The notes: a model not told the origin generated them from the letters alone. Numbered from the stretch's first letter, positions 1 to 7,710 are shown. The stretch is DNA of 14,094 nucleotides from JACCRE01 sp049790855 (GCA_049790855.1 JBAQZJ010000309.1:1-14094), one strand, 5' to 3'. Numbers and translations are program-made.

Positions 1-1747
1 CTTCCTGCGGATCGCTTCGATTCAGCCGGTAGACCCGAAGAAACGGCTCGTTGCTGCGGGCATGCTCGCGGTCGAGTGCCGCGGCGGCGACGTCGGTGGC
101 CTTCAAGACCTCTTCGACGATGCGGTGCTGTGCCGCGGTCGCGGTGACGAGCAGGCTGCCGGTTCGTTCGTCGGCGCTGACGCGCGTCGTCGTCGCCGTA
201 TTCGTCGTCGAGCCGGAACTGCGCGAACGCGAGTCTCGATCGTCGCGATCCCGGTCGCGGTCCCGATCACGCTGCCAGTCTTCGTATGCGGAACTGACGC
301 TGCGGACCCCCGCCTCCAGGCCCAACTGCATCTTGACGACCGATTCTGCGTCGCGCGGGTCGAGATGCATCAGCGGATACGATTTGAAGACCAGGTCGCC
401 CGGTCCGACGGCCGAGACGACGGCGAGCAGCCGATTGATCCGCCGCAAATTGCTGCCGATGTCGGTGACGACCAGCGAGTTCGACGTACCGAGCGGCACG
501 ACCTTCCCTTGCGGACCGAGCAACAGCTCGACCTCGCGCGCCACGTCCGTCGCCGGCACGCCCTCGATCGGAAAGACGACGTTCAATAGTTCGTTCTGAC
601 CGCGCTGGGCCAGCTCGTCGGGCGTGATGTTCGGAACAAGGTTCGGCGGGATACCATCGTCGATGTTCAGGCAGACGAGAAAATTGTCGCGCCGAACGAG
701 AATGTAGCCCTTCTGCAGCAGATAGCCGTTGAGGACGTCCAGCGCCTCGGTCGGGGTGTACTCCCGATTGTCGTAATAGTTGAACGTCCCCGGCGGCACC
801 TGATTCAGATCCAGCGTCAGGTTCGAGTATTCAGCGAACAATCGCAGCACTTCCGACCAAGGCGCGTAACGGAAGTTGAACGACAGCGTCCGTTGCTCTT
901 TGCCGCGAGATGCGCCGTCAGTTTTCGTCGAAGCGCCGAAGCTGACGACCGGGCGGTCGTCGGCTTTCGACGCGTCGGCGGAATCGACTTCATACGCGGG
1001 ATCGTCGACTCGCTCGTCCGGCATAGTTTCGGCGGTCGCGGGTGGCGCTGCGGGGCGGCCCTCTGGAGAAGGCGGCGAAACCGCTGCCGGCGATTCCGAC
1101 CGGGGGACTTCAGGTTCGGCGGATGTCTGTTGCGCGACGCTGGCGGCATTCCATTCGGTTCGCTGGTCTGCGGTCAGGACGCCGAGCGGCTTTTCGCCCC
1201 ATTCCTCCCCGAACTCACGAAAACGGTCGGGCGACGTCCCGATGCCGAGACCTCGCGCCGCCTCGTTTCGCCGTTGCTGCAATTCGTCGATCTTCGCCGC
1301 CTGTTCGGGCGTCAGCCCGAGCGACGACTGAACGGCCGGATTGGCCAGCGCCCACGGTCCCCGATCGCGAATGACGCGGTTCGCGAGCTTGTTCATCTGA
1401 TCGGCGGACAGCAGCTGGCGAGCGGCGGCTTCGGCCTCGTCGCGGGCTTTGGAACCTGCGGCGTCCATCTCGGCCCGAACCGCGTTCCGCTGCTCTTCGG
1501 TCTCGGCCGCTTTCAAGCGATCGGCGAACCGATCGAACAAGTCTTCACCTGAACTGCGTTGAGACCTCAACTCATCGAGCTTGGCGGACTGCTCCGTCGT
1601 CAGCCCGATTTCCTGCCGAAGCGCGTCGTCCCGCAAGAGACCGAGCAGGCTGTCGCGGTTCTGTGCCGGCGCAGCGGCCGGCAGCAGCAGGCCTGTTGCC
1701 GACGCAAGCGCGACCAGCGACGTAAGATGGCGAAGTGCGCGCATCAT
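1..1747 (-). CDS. Secretin N-domain (type II/III secretion-like) protein, C-terminus outside window
   Basis: Only the first 582 residues are in the window; the gene runs off the left edge. Residues 1-28 form a signal peptide ending APA-Q. Residues 47-60 (IGLTTEQSAKLDEL) and 143-156 (LGLTPEQAAKIDEL) are a repeated LTxxQ-like helical motif, with a weaker third copy near 189-199. A Pro/Ala/Glu-rich linker (about 205-285) leads to an STN/N0-like domain (286-362), an N1/NolW-like domain (about 389-445) and an N2-like domain (about 455-560) ending in the conserved pattern RVSADERTGSLLVTAT. Residues 493-509 are an Arg-Asp/Arg-Ser repeat inside N2. A new N-domain starts near 569. These domains normally lie in the periplasm and precede an outer-membrane secretin barrel, which would lie outside the window, so pore formation is inferred. 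The start is the first ATG of ATGATG; no clear Shine-Dalgarno sequence precedes it. A planctomycete secretin-like protein lacking the barrel is the main alternative. Confidence 0.85.
   Translation of the reverse strand, partial: MMRALRHLTSLVALASATGLLLPAAAPAQNRDSLLGLLRDDALRQEIGLTTEQSAKLDELRSQRSSGEDLFDRFADRLKAAETEEQRNAVRAEMDAAGSKARDEAEAAARQLLSADQMNKLANRVIRDRGPWALANPAVQSSLGLTPEQAAKIDELQQRRNEAARGLGIGTSPDRFREFGEEWGEKPLGVLTADQRTEWNAASVAQQTSAEPEVPRSESPAAVSPPSPEGRPAAPPATAETMPDERVDDPAYEVDSADASKADDRPVVSFGASTKTDGASRGKEQRTLSFNFRYAPWSEVLRLFAEYSNLTLDLNQVPPGTFNYYDNREYTPTEALDVLNGYLLQKGYILVRRDNFLVCLNIDDGIPPNLVPNITPDELAQRGQNELLNVVFPIEGVPATDVAREVELLLGPQGKVVPLGTSNSLVVTDIGSNLRRINRLLAVVSAVGPGDLVFKSYPLMHLDPRDAESVVKMQLGLEAGVRSVSSAYEDWQRDRDRDRDRDDRDSRSRSSGSTTNTATTTRVSADERTGSLLVTATAAQHRIVEEVLKATDVAAAALDREHARSNEPFLRVYRLNRSDPQE
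221..271 (-). repeat. Short-period repeat encoding an Arg-Asp / Arg-Ser run in the secretin gene
   Basis: Read on the minus strand this stretch is a run of near-identical 6-base units of the type CGxGAC/CGxGAT, giving RDRDRDRD followed by RDDRDSRSRSS. It interrupts the second NolW-like domain of the secretin-like protein between a Tyr-Glu-Asp-Trp stretch and the Thr-rich TTRVSADERTG strand. In secretin N-domains a variable loop often sits at this place, so the repeat most likely forms a flexible surface loop. Confidence 0.75.
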
Positions 1748-2067
1748 GGGAAAAGGCGACGATCTGGCGTTCGAACTGGTAAAAAGGCGATTTTCGCGAA
1801 ACCGAGGCCGGCGACGCCGGTTAGTACAGACGGGCGGCCGGCAAAAACCTGTCGATCATTGTGGCGAATCCGAAGGGCAGGACGGAACCCTGTTCGATGA
1901 CTGTTCTGCCGGTTCTCGCGGCGGTTTTTCCCGATTGAATCAATTATAAGCGTCGTGCGCATCAGTTCCGCCTTCCGACCTATTCCAATCAACCCCGTAA
2001 ACGCCGTCGTGGACCGCTGAAAACCTGTAAAGACAATCTCTTTCCCGGCTTCGGGCCGGTCACACCG
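1748..2067. other. Divergent intergenic region between secretin-like and EF-hand genes
   Basis: This 320-base gap separates two divergent starts and should hold promoters for both. It contains a perfect minus-strand TATAAT (see separate entry). On the plus strand only a poor match is visible near the EF-hand gene (TGGACC at 2010-2015, GACAAT at 2032-2037, 16-base spacer). A short palindrome CCGGCGACGCCGG lies near 1807-1819 inside the presumed secretin leader. I see no supported gene here. Confidence 0.6.
1943..1948 (-). promoter_or_regulatory. Candidate -10 box for the secretin-like gene
   Basis: The minus strand reads TATAAT here, a perfect sigma-70 -10 hexamer in otherwise G+C-rich DNA. 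It would give a transcript starting near 1936 and a leader of about 190 nucleotides before the ATG at 1747. No good -35 hexamer is found at a 15-19 base spacing, so this rests on the -10 box alone. Confidence 0.35.
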
Positions 2068-3138
2068 ATGATGCGTTCCTGGCCGCTTCTGATCATCTTC
2101 CTGGCGCTCACGATGCTGCCCGATCCGGCGACAGCCCAGTTTCGAGGGCGTTTCGGGTCCGATAGCGGCGATTCCGATCGCCGCCGTGATGACGATTCCG
2201 ACGACGACCGCCGTCGTGGCGGGAATCGCGACGACGATGATGGCGACGACGATCGGGGCGGTGAATCTCGATGGGATCGCGGCCGTGGTTTCGGCGGCTG
2301 GGGTCGTGGCGACGGCGAGCGATCGTTTGGTCGGTCCGGCGGCGATGACGACGGTCGTGGCGTCGGCTCGGGGCGAGGGGGCTTCGGCGGCCCTCCCGGC
2401 TTCGGCGGCCCTCCTGGCGGGTTCCGTCCCGATCCCGGTGCCATGTTCGATCGGCTCGATCGGGACGGCGATGGAGAGTTGGGCGGCGACGAGATTGAAG
2501 GAGCCGGATTTTTCCGCGGCATGCTCGAACGCTCGGGCATCCGCGAAGGTTCCTCACGCGACGACTTCACTCGCGGATTCGAGCGGATGCGTGAAGAGCG
2601 CGAGCGAGGCGAATCGGGCGATCGCGACGGCAATCGCGACGATCGAAATGACCGTTCCGTCTACAAGCCGGCCGAGCGTCCCCGCGTCACGATCGATCTC
2701 CCCGACACCTTTCGGGACCGCGATCTCGACGGCGACGATCAGATCGGTTTCTACGAGTGGCGCGACTGGGACCGCACTCGCACCGACGAGTTCTTCTTCC
2801 TCGATGTGAACGGCGACGGCTTTCTGACGCCGAAGGAACTGGCCGCCACCAGCGGCACGTCGAGCGACGGCAATTCCGAGAGCGGCGATCGACGTGAACT
2901 CGACGGCCCGTCGTCCAATTCCGGCTCGTCGCAGGGTTTCGACGAGAACGACGAAGCGGTCCGCCGCGGACGTCAGTTCTTCGGCATGCTCGACGCCAAC
3001 CGCGACGACAAAGTCAACCCCGAAGAATGGTCGGCGAGCCGTCGCTTGCGACCGCAATTTGAAGAAGCCGGCGCCCGCCTCGACCGCGACATGTCACAGG
3101 ACGAGTTCCTGGCAACATACATGAAGACGGTCCGATAA
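2068..3138 (+). CDS. Secreted EF-hand calcium-binding protein with Asp/Arg/Gly-rich region
   Basis: A 356-residue protein with a signal peptide (about 1-23, ending ATA-Q). Residues 30-100 are low complexity, rich in Asp, Arg, Ser and Gly, followed by a Gly/Pro-rich stretch (103-118). EF-hand loops follow. Loop 1 at 131-142 (DRDGDGELGGDE) and loop 3 at 246-257 (DVNGDGFLTPKE) are canonical, with Asp at 1, 3, 5 and Glu at 12. Loop 2 at 219-230 (DLDGDDQIGFYE) and loop 4 at 309-320 (DANRDDKVNPEE) lack the usual Gly at position 6 but keep most calcium ligands. A remnant, LDRDMSQDEF, lies near the C-terminus. The likely role is extracytoplasmic calcium binding, structural or regulatory; no catalytic domain is seen. 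A second ATG follows immediately at 2071. The gene is divergent from the secretin-like gene and convergent with the next gene, sharing a hairpin terminator with it. Confidence 0.85.
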   Translation: MMRSWPLLIIFLALTMLPDPATAQFRGRFGSDSGDSDRRRDDDSDDDRRRGGNRDDDDGDDDRGGESRWDRGRGFGGWGRGDGERSFGRSGGDDDGRGVGSGRGGFGGPPGFGGPPGGFRPDPGAMFDRLDRDGDGELGGDEIEGAGFFRGMLERSGIREGSSRDDFTRGFERMREERERGESGDRDGNRDDRNDRSVYKPAERPRVTIDLPDTFRDRDLDGDDQIGFYEWRDWDRTRTDEFFFLDVNGDGFLTPKELAATSGTSSDGNSESGDRRELDGPSSNSGSSQGFDENDEAVRRGRQFFGMLDANRDDKVNPEEWSASRRLRPQFEEAGARLDRDMSQDEFLATYMKTVR

Positions 3139-3166
3139 AGCCCACCCTTTGCAAGGGATGGGCTTT
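3137..3166. terminator. Bidirectional hairpin terminator between convergent genes
   Basis: Left arm 3137-3149 pairs with right arm 3153-3166 over 13 base pairs with one bulged A at 3158 and a three-base loop (TGC). The outer three pairs are A-T, so the transcript in either direction ends the stem in U residues. The hairpin begins inside the TAA stop of the EF-hand gene and ends at the TGA stop of the opposite gene, so one structure serves both. Confidence 0.75.
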
Positions 3167-4986
3167 CAAAGCTGGCTTTCGTCGTAGCGTTTCGAGACGC
3201 CGAGACCGAGCAGGCGGATAAAGCCCTCTTCGATCTCGATTCGCAGGCGGCCCCCCTTTTCGGTGGGGCGGAAGTCCATCCGCAACGTGTCGTCGCCTTC
3301 TTCGAACGCCTCGCGAGCCAGGTCGAGGTTCTCGGCGTCCGGGTCGATGCCGACCCAGCGGTTCGCGGTGATCACGATCTGAAACGGCGCCGCGGCCCGA
3401 TTCCTTTCGACGGGGCCGGCTTCTTTCACCCGCGTGATCGACTCGTCGAGCACCTCGACCGCGCGCGATCCGCCGACCGCCGCCCAGATCGCGTCGGACG
3501 CGAATCCCACATAGAGCGCCGGCGCATCACCCCAGAGCTTTTTGTCTTCCTCGCGGATTTCACGGCCGGCGAGGCGATGCAGCTCGACGCCCCCGGCCTC
3601 GGCGGCGCCGTATTGAACCTCGAACGCCGCAGCCGCCTCGGGCCGGGCGGTGCGTACCCGTTCGATCAGTTCGCGAACCGCCGACTCCATCCCGGCGGCG
3701 CCGGGGATTTCGACCGCTCCGATTGCCACGAACTTCTTCTCGGGATCGCCGCGAAACTGTACGAAGGCGTCGAGATTGCCGTCCTGCACGACCGCTTTGA
3801 GCGGGTCGAAAATCCGCGCCGCGAGCGCGGAATCGGCAGGGTTCGGTTCAACCTTCGGTGCCGGGCCGGCTTTAGCGTCTGCTGCGGCGATCCGGTCTTC
3901 GACCGTCGCCGCCGGCGGTTCGCCCTGTTCCAGTCGCGTCAGAATCGTCGCGACTTCCAGTTCGCCGGCCTTGAGCAAGTCGGTCTGCGACTGTCGGGAA
4001 TACTCGTCGAGCTTGGAATTGACCGACGCCGCGAGCGGCACCTCGTCGTCCAATAGCGCCGCGAACCGGCTCGGCTCTTCGGCGAGACCTTGAAGGGATT
4101 CCAGAAAGGCGGTGCCCTCGACGGCCACGGCGACCAGTTCGATCACCGCCTTGCGGTTCTCGCGCGACGTGTCGAGGCCCAGCGTCAGCGAGCGAGTCTC
4201 CTTGAGCAGCGCCTCGACCATCCGCAGGTTGTCCATGCCCTGTGATTTTCGGAAGGCGTAAGCGGCGTCCGACTCGTCGTCGCGTTGCTGAAGTTCCGCC
4301 TGGGCGTTCGTCCGCAGCAGATTGACGAACAGATCGCGCATTCCCGGAGGAATGTTCTCCGGCCGAACCTCGACGCCCACGTCGTATCGTGTCGTCAGGC
4401 TGGCGAACTCTTCATTCGGCACCGGGAATTCGCGGTCGAGCAGCGTCTCGTCGTTGGTGACGAACGCGTACCCGCCAATCAGATCGGCGTAGAGCGTCTG
4501 GTGACGACCGATGATCTCGTAGCGGCCCTCGGCGATTTTTTTGGTCACGACGGGACCGATTTCGACGGTTTTGGCCAGCGCTGCCACGTCGGCGACGGGC
4601 AGATAACCGATGACCGCAGGTTGCGGCACCAGGCCCGGCTTGAGGTACAACATCGCACCGAAAGGCTTGCCGCGTTCCAGCCCGCTGAGATCTCCGACGT
4701 TCCCGAGCAACTTGTCGACGACTTCGCTCATGTCGGCGCGGTCCACCGAGCCGAACAGGTAATCGACGTCTTCGAGGACACGCTCGACGCTCGCGACGTT
4801 GACGACCGCGATCGGCGGTCCCGACAGCACGTCCGGTTCGGCCGTCTCGGCCGCGTCGGCGTCCGCCGGGCCGGAGTCCTCCTGGGCCGCCGTCGGTCGC
4901 GAGATCAGGCCGACGAGGCACAAGGCCCAAAGGCACGAAAGTGAAAGCCGTACGATTTCATCCGGCCGGGCTGCCGCTTGTCGCAT
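3166..4986 (-). CDS. Exported protein of unknown function (606 residues)
   Basis: I do not recognise a named family. The ATG at 4986 is chosen because it puts a clean signal peptide at the N-terminus: basic residues, a hydrophobic core (about 13-29) and a TAAQ cleavage region near 33-35. An ATG 19 codons upstream (5043) would bury the signal. The mature protein starts with an acidic Ala/Asp/Glu-rich linker (36-56). It has alternating hydrophobic strands and amphipathic helices, no membrane segment after the signal, and no metal-ligand or nucleophile motif that I can name. Residues about 165-184 (LYADLIGGYAFVTNDETLLD) and about 491-514 (LYVGFASDAIWAAVGG, then VLDE) have similar patterns, each after a helix-rich stretch, which suggests an internal duplication. 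The protein is probably periplasmic or surface-exposed. It is convergent with the EF-hand gene; a functional link is not shown. Confidence 0.8.
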   Translation of the reverse strand: MRQAAARPDEIVRLSLSCLWALCLVGLISRPTAAQEDSGPADADAAETAEPDVLSGPPIAVVNVASVERVLEDVDYLFGSVDRADMSEVVDKLLGNVGDLSGLERGKPFGAMLYLKPGLVPQPAVIGYLPVADVAALAKTVEIGPVVTKKIAEGRYEIIGRHQTLYADLIGGYAFVTNDETLLDREFPVPNEEFASLTTRYDVGVEVRPENIPPGMRDLFVNLLRTNAQAELQQRDDESDAAYAFRKSQGMDNLRMVEALLKETRSLTLGLDTSRENRKAVIELVAVAVEGTAFLESLQGLAEEPSRFAALLDDEVPLAASVNSKLDEYSRQSQTDLLKAGELEVATILTRLEQGEPPAATVEDRIAAADAKAGPAPKVEPNPADSALAARIFDPLKAVVQDGNLDAFVQFRGDPEKKFVAIGAVEIPGAAGMESAVRELIERVRTARPEAAAAFEVQYGAAEAGGVELHRLAGREIREEDKKLWGDAPALYVGFASDAIWAAVGGSRAVEVLDESITRVKEAGPVERNRAAAPFQIVITANRWVGIDPDAENLDLAREAFEEGDDTLRMDFRPTEKGGRLRIEIEEGFIRLLGLGVSKRYDESQL

Positions 4987-5182
4987 GATCCGCGCCACGT
5001 TTCGTCTCCCTGATCCATCCGCCCGCGCGCACGACAGGGGCACGCGAGGCTTCCCTCTTGTTTACCCGTCGCCGGGCGGGTGGGTTTCGTTGGTCGAGCG
5101 ATGGCGCGGAGTTCTTCGCTTGCAGCCGGCCGATCCACCGGAAATACTTCCTTCCCGCCGGGCCAGTCGCGGCGTGGTGTTC

Positions 5183-5212
5183 TTGGAGTTTGATCTGGCC
5201 TGGTGATACGAT
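5183..5212 (+). promoter_or_regulatory. Candidate promoter of tRNA-Arg
   Basis: TTGGAG at 5183-5188 and TACGAT at 5207-5212 are spaced by 18 bases, and the -10 box carries an upstream TG (TGATACGAT), making it an extended -10. Transcription would start near 5219, a few bases before the mature tRNA 5' end. The individual hexamers match the sigma-70 consensus only partly. Confidence 0.4.
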
Positions 5213-5224
5213 CTGAGTCGACTC

Positions 5225-5298
5225 GTCCCCGTAGCTCAGCTGGATAGAGCGTGGCTTTCCTAAAGCCGAGGTCGCAGGTTCGAATCCTGCCGGGGATA
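5225..5298 (+). tRNA. tRNA-Arg (anticodon CCU)
   Basis: The full cloverleaf is present in 74 bases. The acceptor stem 5225-5231 (GTCCCCG) pairs with CGGGGAT, with a G-U wobble at the first pair. The D arm is GCTC/GAGC with an AGCTGGATA loop. The anticodon stem TGGCT/AGCCG encloses the loop TTCCTAA, giving anticodon CCT for the AGG codon. The T arm is GCAGG-TTCGAAT-CCTGC and the discriminator is A. The 3' CCA is not encoded and must be added after transcription. It stands alone between protein genes on the opposite strand. No integrase gene or duplicated tRNA 3' end is visible nearby, so it does not appear to be in use as an attachment site here. Confidence 0.95.
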
Positions 5299-5384
5299 GT
5301 GTGCTCGTCCGCCATGTTCGACGAGATCCTTCTCGACGGCGTGGAAGCCCGGGCGACACTATCGCGATGTGCCCGACTTCCCGC

Positions 5385-5903
5385 TCAAAGCCGCTGAAAG
5401 CGGGAATTCAGCGGGGCCGTCCACATCATCGCCAATGCTCCACCATCGGCGAGTATCATTAATCCGCCGATAGTGACGTCGATCGACGTGCCGATGCTGA
5501 TTCCCTCGAACAACGCCAGAAAGACGTTGAAGATCGTCAGCAACGTGAATACGAGCCGGGCCGGCCACGAGAAGCGATAAAGACCGACGGCACAGGCGAG
5601 AGACAGCACCAAGGCGAGCCAGAAGTAGATCGACGGCATCACAAAGATGGCGTCGTAGCCGTTAAAGGCCAGCATTTCGACCGTCATCCGTGAATAGAGC
5701 ATGTCGTCGAGAAACGTAAGTCCGCACCAGACGACGTAACTCACGGCCGAGAACACGACCAGCGACCGGAACACGACGACGTTGGTCGCGAGCGGATCGG
5801 GCGGAGTCTCCGGCGGAGCCGACTGAAGTTCGTCGTGGCCGCAGGCGACGCACTCCGAAGCAGCGTCGCTGTTCTCGTGCCCGCAGACGTCACAGGTCAC
5901 CAT
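5385..5903 (-). CDS. Zinc-ribbon membrane protein with four predicted helices
   Basis: A 172-residue protein. The N-terminus has C4-x2-C7 and C18-x2-C21 (CDVCGHE and CVACGHD), a short zinc-ribbon typical of many bacterial membrane proteins. A Pro-rich linker (about 28-38) leads to four hydrophobic segments at about 43-64, 86-107, 113-134 and 140-163. This predicts a cytoplasmic metal-binding knuckle attached to an inner-membrane bundle. The linker between helix 1 and helix 2 is the longest soluble part. No enzymatic motif is visible and I cannot assign a function. The 58-base gap to the upstream DUF1080 gene on the same strand permits cotranscription, but the functions do not suggest a link. 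Confidence 0.8.
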   Translation of the reverse strand: MVTCDVCGHENSDAASECVACGHDELQSAPPETPPDPLATNVVVFRSLVVFSAVSYVVWCGLTFLDDMLYSRMTVEMLAFNGYDAIFVMPSIYFWLALVLSLACAVGLYRFSWPARLVFTLLTIFNVFLALFEGISIGTSIDVTIGGLMILADGGALAMMWTAPLNSRFQRL

Positions 5904-5961
5904 CGGTCGTCGTCTCGTTCTGGTTCCCTTCGTCGTACCGGCTCGACGCCGCTGGCGATCA

Positions 5962-6987
5962 CTAACTTGGCGGCTGGACGATCTTCGGCGTGGCGTCGAC
6001 GTCGGGATGCCGTATGTGATCGACCAGCCAGACGTTGCGGAAATGGACCGGGCTGCCGTGGTCCTGAAGCAGGATCGGCAACGGGTCCGGACCTTCCGGG
6101 CGACCGGCGCCTGTTTTATCCGGCAATTCGTAATCGTCGTGGACCTTCACGCCGTTGTGCCAGACCGTCAGACGGGCGTCGGCGATCTTCTCGCCGTCGG
6201 AGAACTTTGCGGCCTGAAAGCGGATGTCATAGGTCTGCCAGGTGAGCGGCGGGAAGCACATGTTGAGGTCGGCCGGCTTCGTGCGATAGACCGAGGCGGC
6301 GCTGTTGAACTCCGCCGGTTGCCCGAACGAGTCGAGAATCTGCACTTCGTAGCGGCGCTGCAGATAGACGCCGCTGTTCGCCCTGCTCTGACTTTTGGCG
6401 ACGGGCATGTACGGCGCCCGATACTCGACGTGCAGCGTGAAGTCGGAATAGGCGTCTTTGGTTTCGGCACCGACGCACAACAGCCGGTCTTCCGAGAGGG
6501 TCGCGTTCGAGAACAAATCGCAATTTCGGCCGTCGAACAGAACGGTCGCCTCTTTCGGTGGATGCAGGCCGAGAGTCGGGCTGGCCCGATTGATCCGCCG
6601 CAGCGTGCCGACCGCTGCCGAGGAACCGCCACCGCCGACGCGGCCGACGATGCCGTCGAGCGTGATGCCGGCCGGCACCGCGTCGATCTCCACGAGGCGG
6701 CCGTCGCGTCGTCCCGGCAGGACCGCCTTGTCGTGGCCGTTCCAGCCCAGTCCCGGCAATCCGCCGAGATACTCGACTGCTTCGAATCGCCCCTCGCCGA
6801 GCGCCACGACCTGCAAGCCGATCGGCGTCGATTTCCATACGCCGTTTTCGCGACTGGAGATGCTGCCGAGATATTCGCCGACGAATGGGAAATCGGCGTC
6901 CGTCTGCTGCGGATTGGCCGGCGCGGATTCTGCGGCAAGCGATGGGAAGGCAACGGCCAGCAAGGCGGCGGTAAGGATCGAGCGCAT
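5962..6987 (-). CDS. DUF1080 (3-keto-disaccharide hydrolase-like) exported protein
   Basis: A 341-residue protein with a signal peptide (about 1-19, SLAA-E). Residues 35-135 form a beta-rich N-terminal part. The DUF1080 domain, a concanavalin/LamG-type jelly roll, covers about 146-326. Its hallmarks are FDGRNCDLF (151-159), the RANSGVYLQRRYEVQILDSFG stretch (202-222), PPLTWQTYDIRFQAAKF (246-262) and a closing ILLQDHGSPVHFRNVWL stretch (305-321). The family is greatly expanded in planctomycetes and is linked to carbohydrate breakdown; some members hydrolyse 3-keto-glycosides. The substrate here cannot be read from the sequence. It is likely periplasmic. The typical partners, oxidoreductases that make 3-keto sugars, are not next to it. 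The start gives a normal signal peptide and no alternative start is needed. Confidence 0.88.
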   Translation of the reverse strand: MRSILTAALLAVAFPSLAAESAPANPQQTDADFPFVGEYLGSISSRENGVWKSTPIGLQVVALGEGRFEAVEYLGGLPGLGWNGHDKAVLPGRRDGRLVEIDAVPAGITLDGIVGRVGGGGSSAAVGTLRRINRASPTLGLHPPKEATVLFDGRNCDLFSNATLSEDRLLCVGAETKDAYSDFTLHVEYRAPYMPVAKSQSRANSGVYLQRRYEVQILDSFGQPAEFNSAASVYRTKPADLNMCFPPLTWQTYDIRFQAAKFSDGEKIADARLTVWHNGVKVHDDYELPDKTGAGRPEGPDPLPILLQDHGSPVHFRNVWLVDHIRHPDVDATPKIVQPPS

Positions 6988-7050
6988 CTTTGGTTCTCAG
7001 CAGGCGGAGATTCGGGGGCTGCACCAGTTTGAGCGACCCGAACCGCCGCT

Positions 7051-7689
7051 TCAAGCAGAACCGCCAACCAGCCGCCAGCGACCGCGCCAGACGGCGCCGC
7101 CGCTTTGGCGGGCCTTGCGCTCGTAGCTCGTCAGGTAGTCCATGTCGTGCGCGGGCGGCTTCTCGTGCGGCGGCGGGAGCGGCTCGAACCGTGGATCGTG
7201 GTCCATCAGCGAACGAATGATCTCAAAGTATTCCTCGACGTCGGAGGCCGACGACAGCACGCCGCCCGGCTCCAGCACGCCGACGGCCTCGTTCACGAAC
7301 GCATCGCTGAAGACCCGCCGCTTGCGGTGTTTCCGCTTCCACCACGGATCGGGAAAGTAGACGTGAACGACGGCGACCGATTTCGCGGGGATCAGCCGCG
7401 TGAACGCTTGGTGGACGTCACCGCCGAGGACGCGGGCGTTTGCGGCCCGACGTTTCATCAACCGCGTCGCCGTCCGCCGGCCTTCCTTGTAGTCGATTTC
7501 GATGCCGACATAGTTCCGATCGAGGTGAGCCAGGCTCTCGTTGTAAAGGAACAGTCCACGTCCGCAGCCGACGTCGATCTCGACGGGGTGATCGTTCCCG
7601 AACATCTCCGACCACTCGATCGGAGCTTCGAGATCGCTGAGCGTGGTGAACCAGGGGCGAAGATCGATCGCCGGGGGCTGAAGCTGCAT
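7051..7689 (-). CDS. trmB: tRNA (guanine-N7-)-methyltransferase
   Basis: A 212-residue class I SAM-dependent methyltransferase that makes m7G at position 46 in the variable loop of tRNAs. Motif I is EIDVGCGRG (37-45). The acidic motif II is GIEID (62-66), with a further conserved Asp at 91 in LGGDV. The TrmB signature FPDPWWKRKHRKRR occupies 112-125, and the C-terminal TSYERKA motif (187-193) is the family's T-x-Y-E-x-K tRNA/SAM-site motif. Length is normal for bacterial TrmB. No Shine-Dalgarno sequence precedes the ATG. The gap upstream is a 305-base repeat-bearing region, so the gene probably has its own promoter. The DUF1080 gene follows after 63 bases; the two are probably unrelated in function. 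Confidence 0.95.
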   Translation of the reverse strand: MQLQPPAIDLRPWFTTLSDLEAPIEWSEMFGNDHPVEIDVGCGRGLFLYNESLAHLDRNYVGIEIDYKEGRRTATRLMKRRAANARVLGGDVHQAFTRLIPAKSVAVVHVYFPDPWWKRKHRKRRVFSDAFVNEAVGVLEPGGVLSSASDVEEYFEIIRSLMDHDPRFEPLPPPHEKPPAHDMDYLTSYERKARQSGGAVWRGRWRLVGGSA

Positions 7690-7710
7690 GAAGGAATGTC
7701 GTCAAAAATG

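Noticed and set aside
1744..1992. 82-residue minus-strand reading frame whose TGA overlaps the secretin ATG (ATGA)
   Set aside because: The coupling geometry is attractive, but the translation is Arg-rich and unrecognisable, it has no ribosome site, and the best -10 box (1943-1948) lies inside it.
5225..5298. tRNA-Arg as integration site of a mobile element
   Set aside because: No integrase, no duplicated tRNA 3' end and no foreign-looking genes follow within the window.
4905..5359. Minus-strand reading frames across the tRNA giving a PAGFEPATSALG-type translation
   Set aside because: This is the antisense translation of the tRNA-Arg gene, a familiar source of spurious proteins; no other coding support.
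6007..7032. Long plus-strand reading frame opposite the DUF1080 gene
   Set aside because: It is the mirror of a clear family member; the translation is low-complexity and matches nothing.
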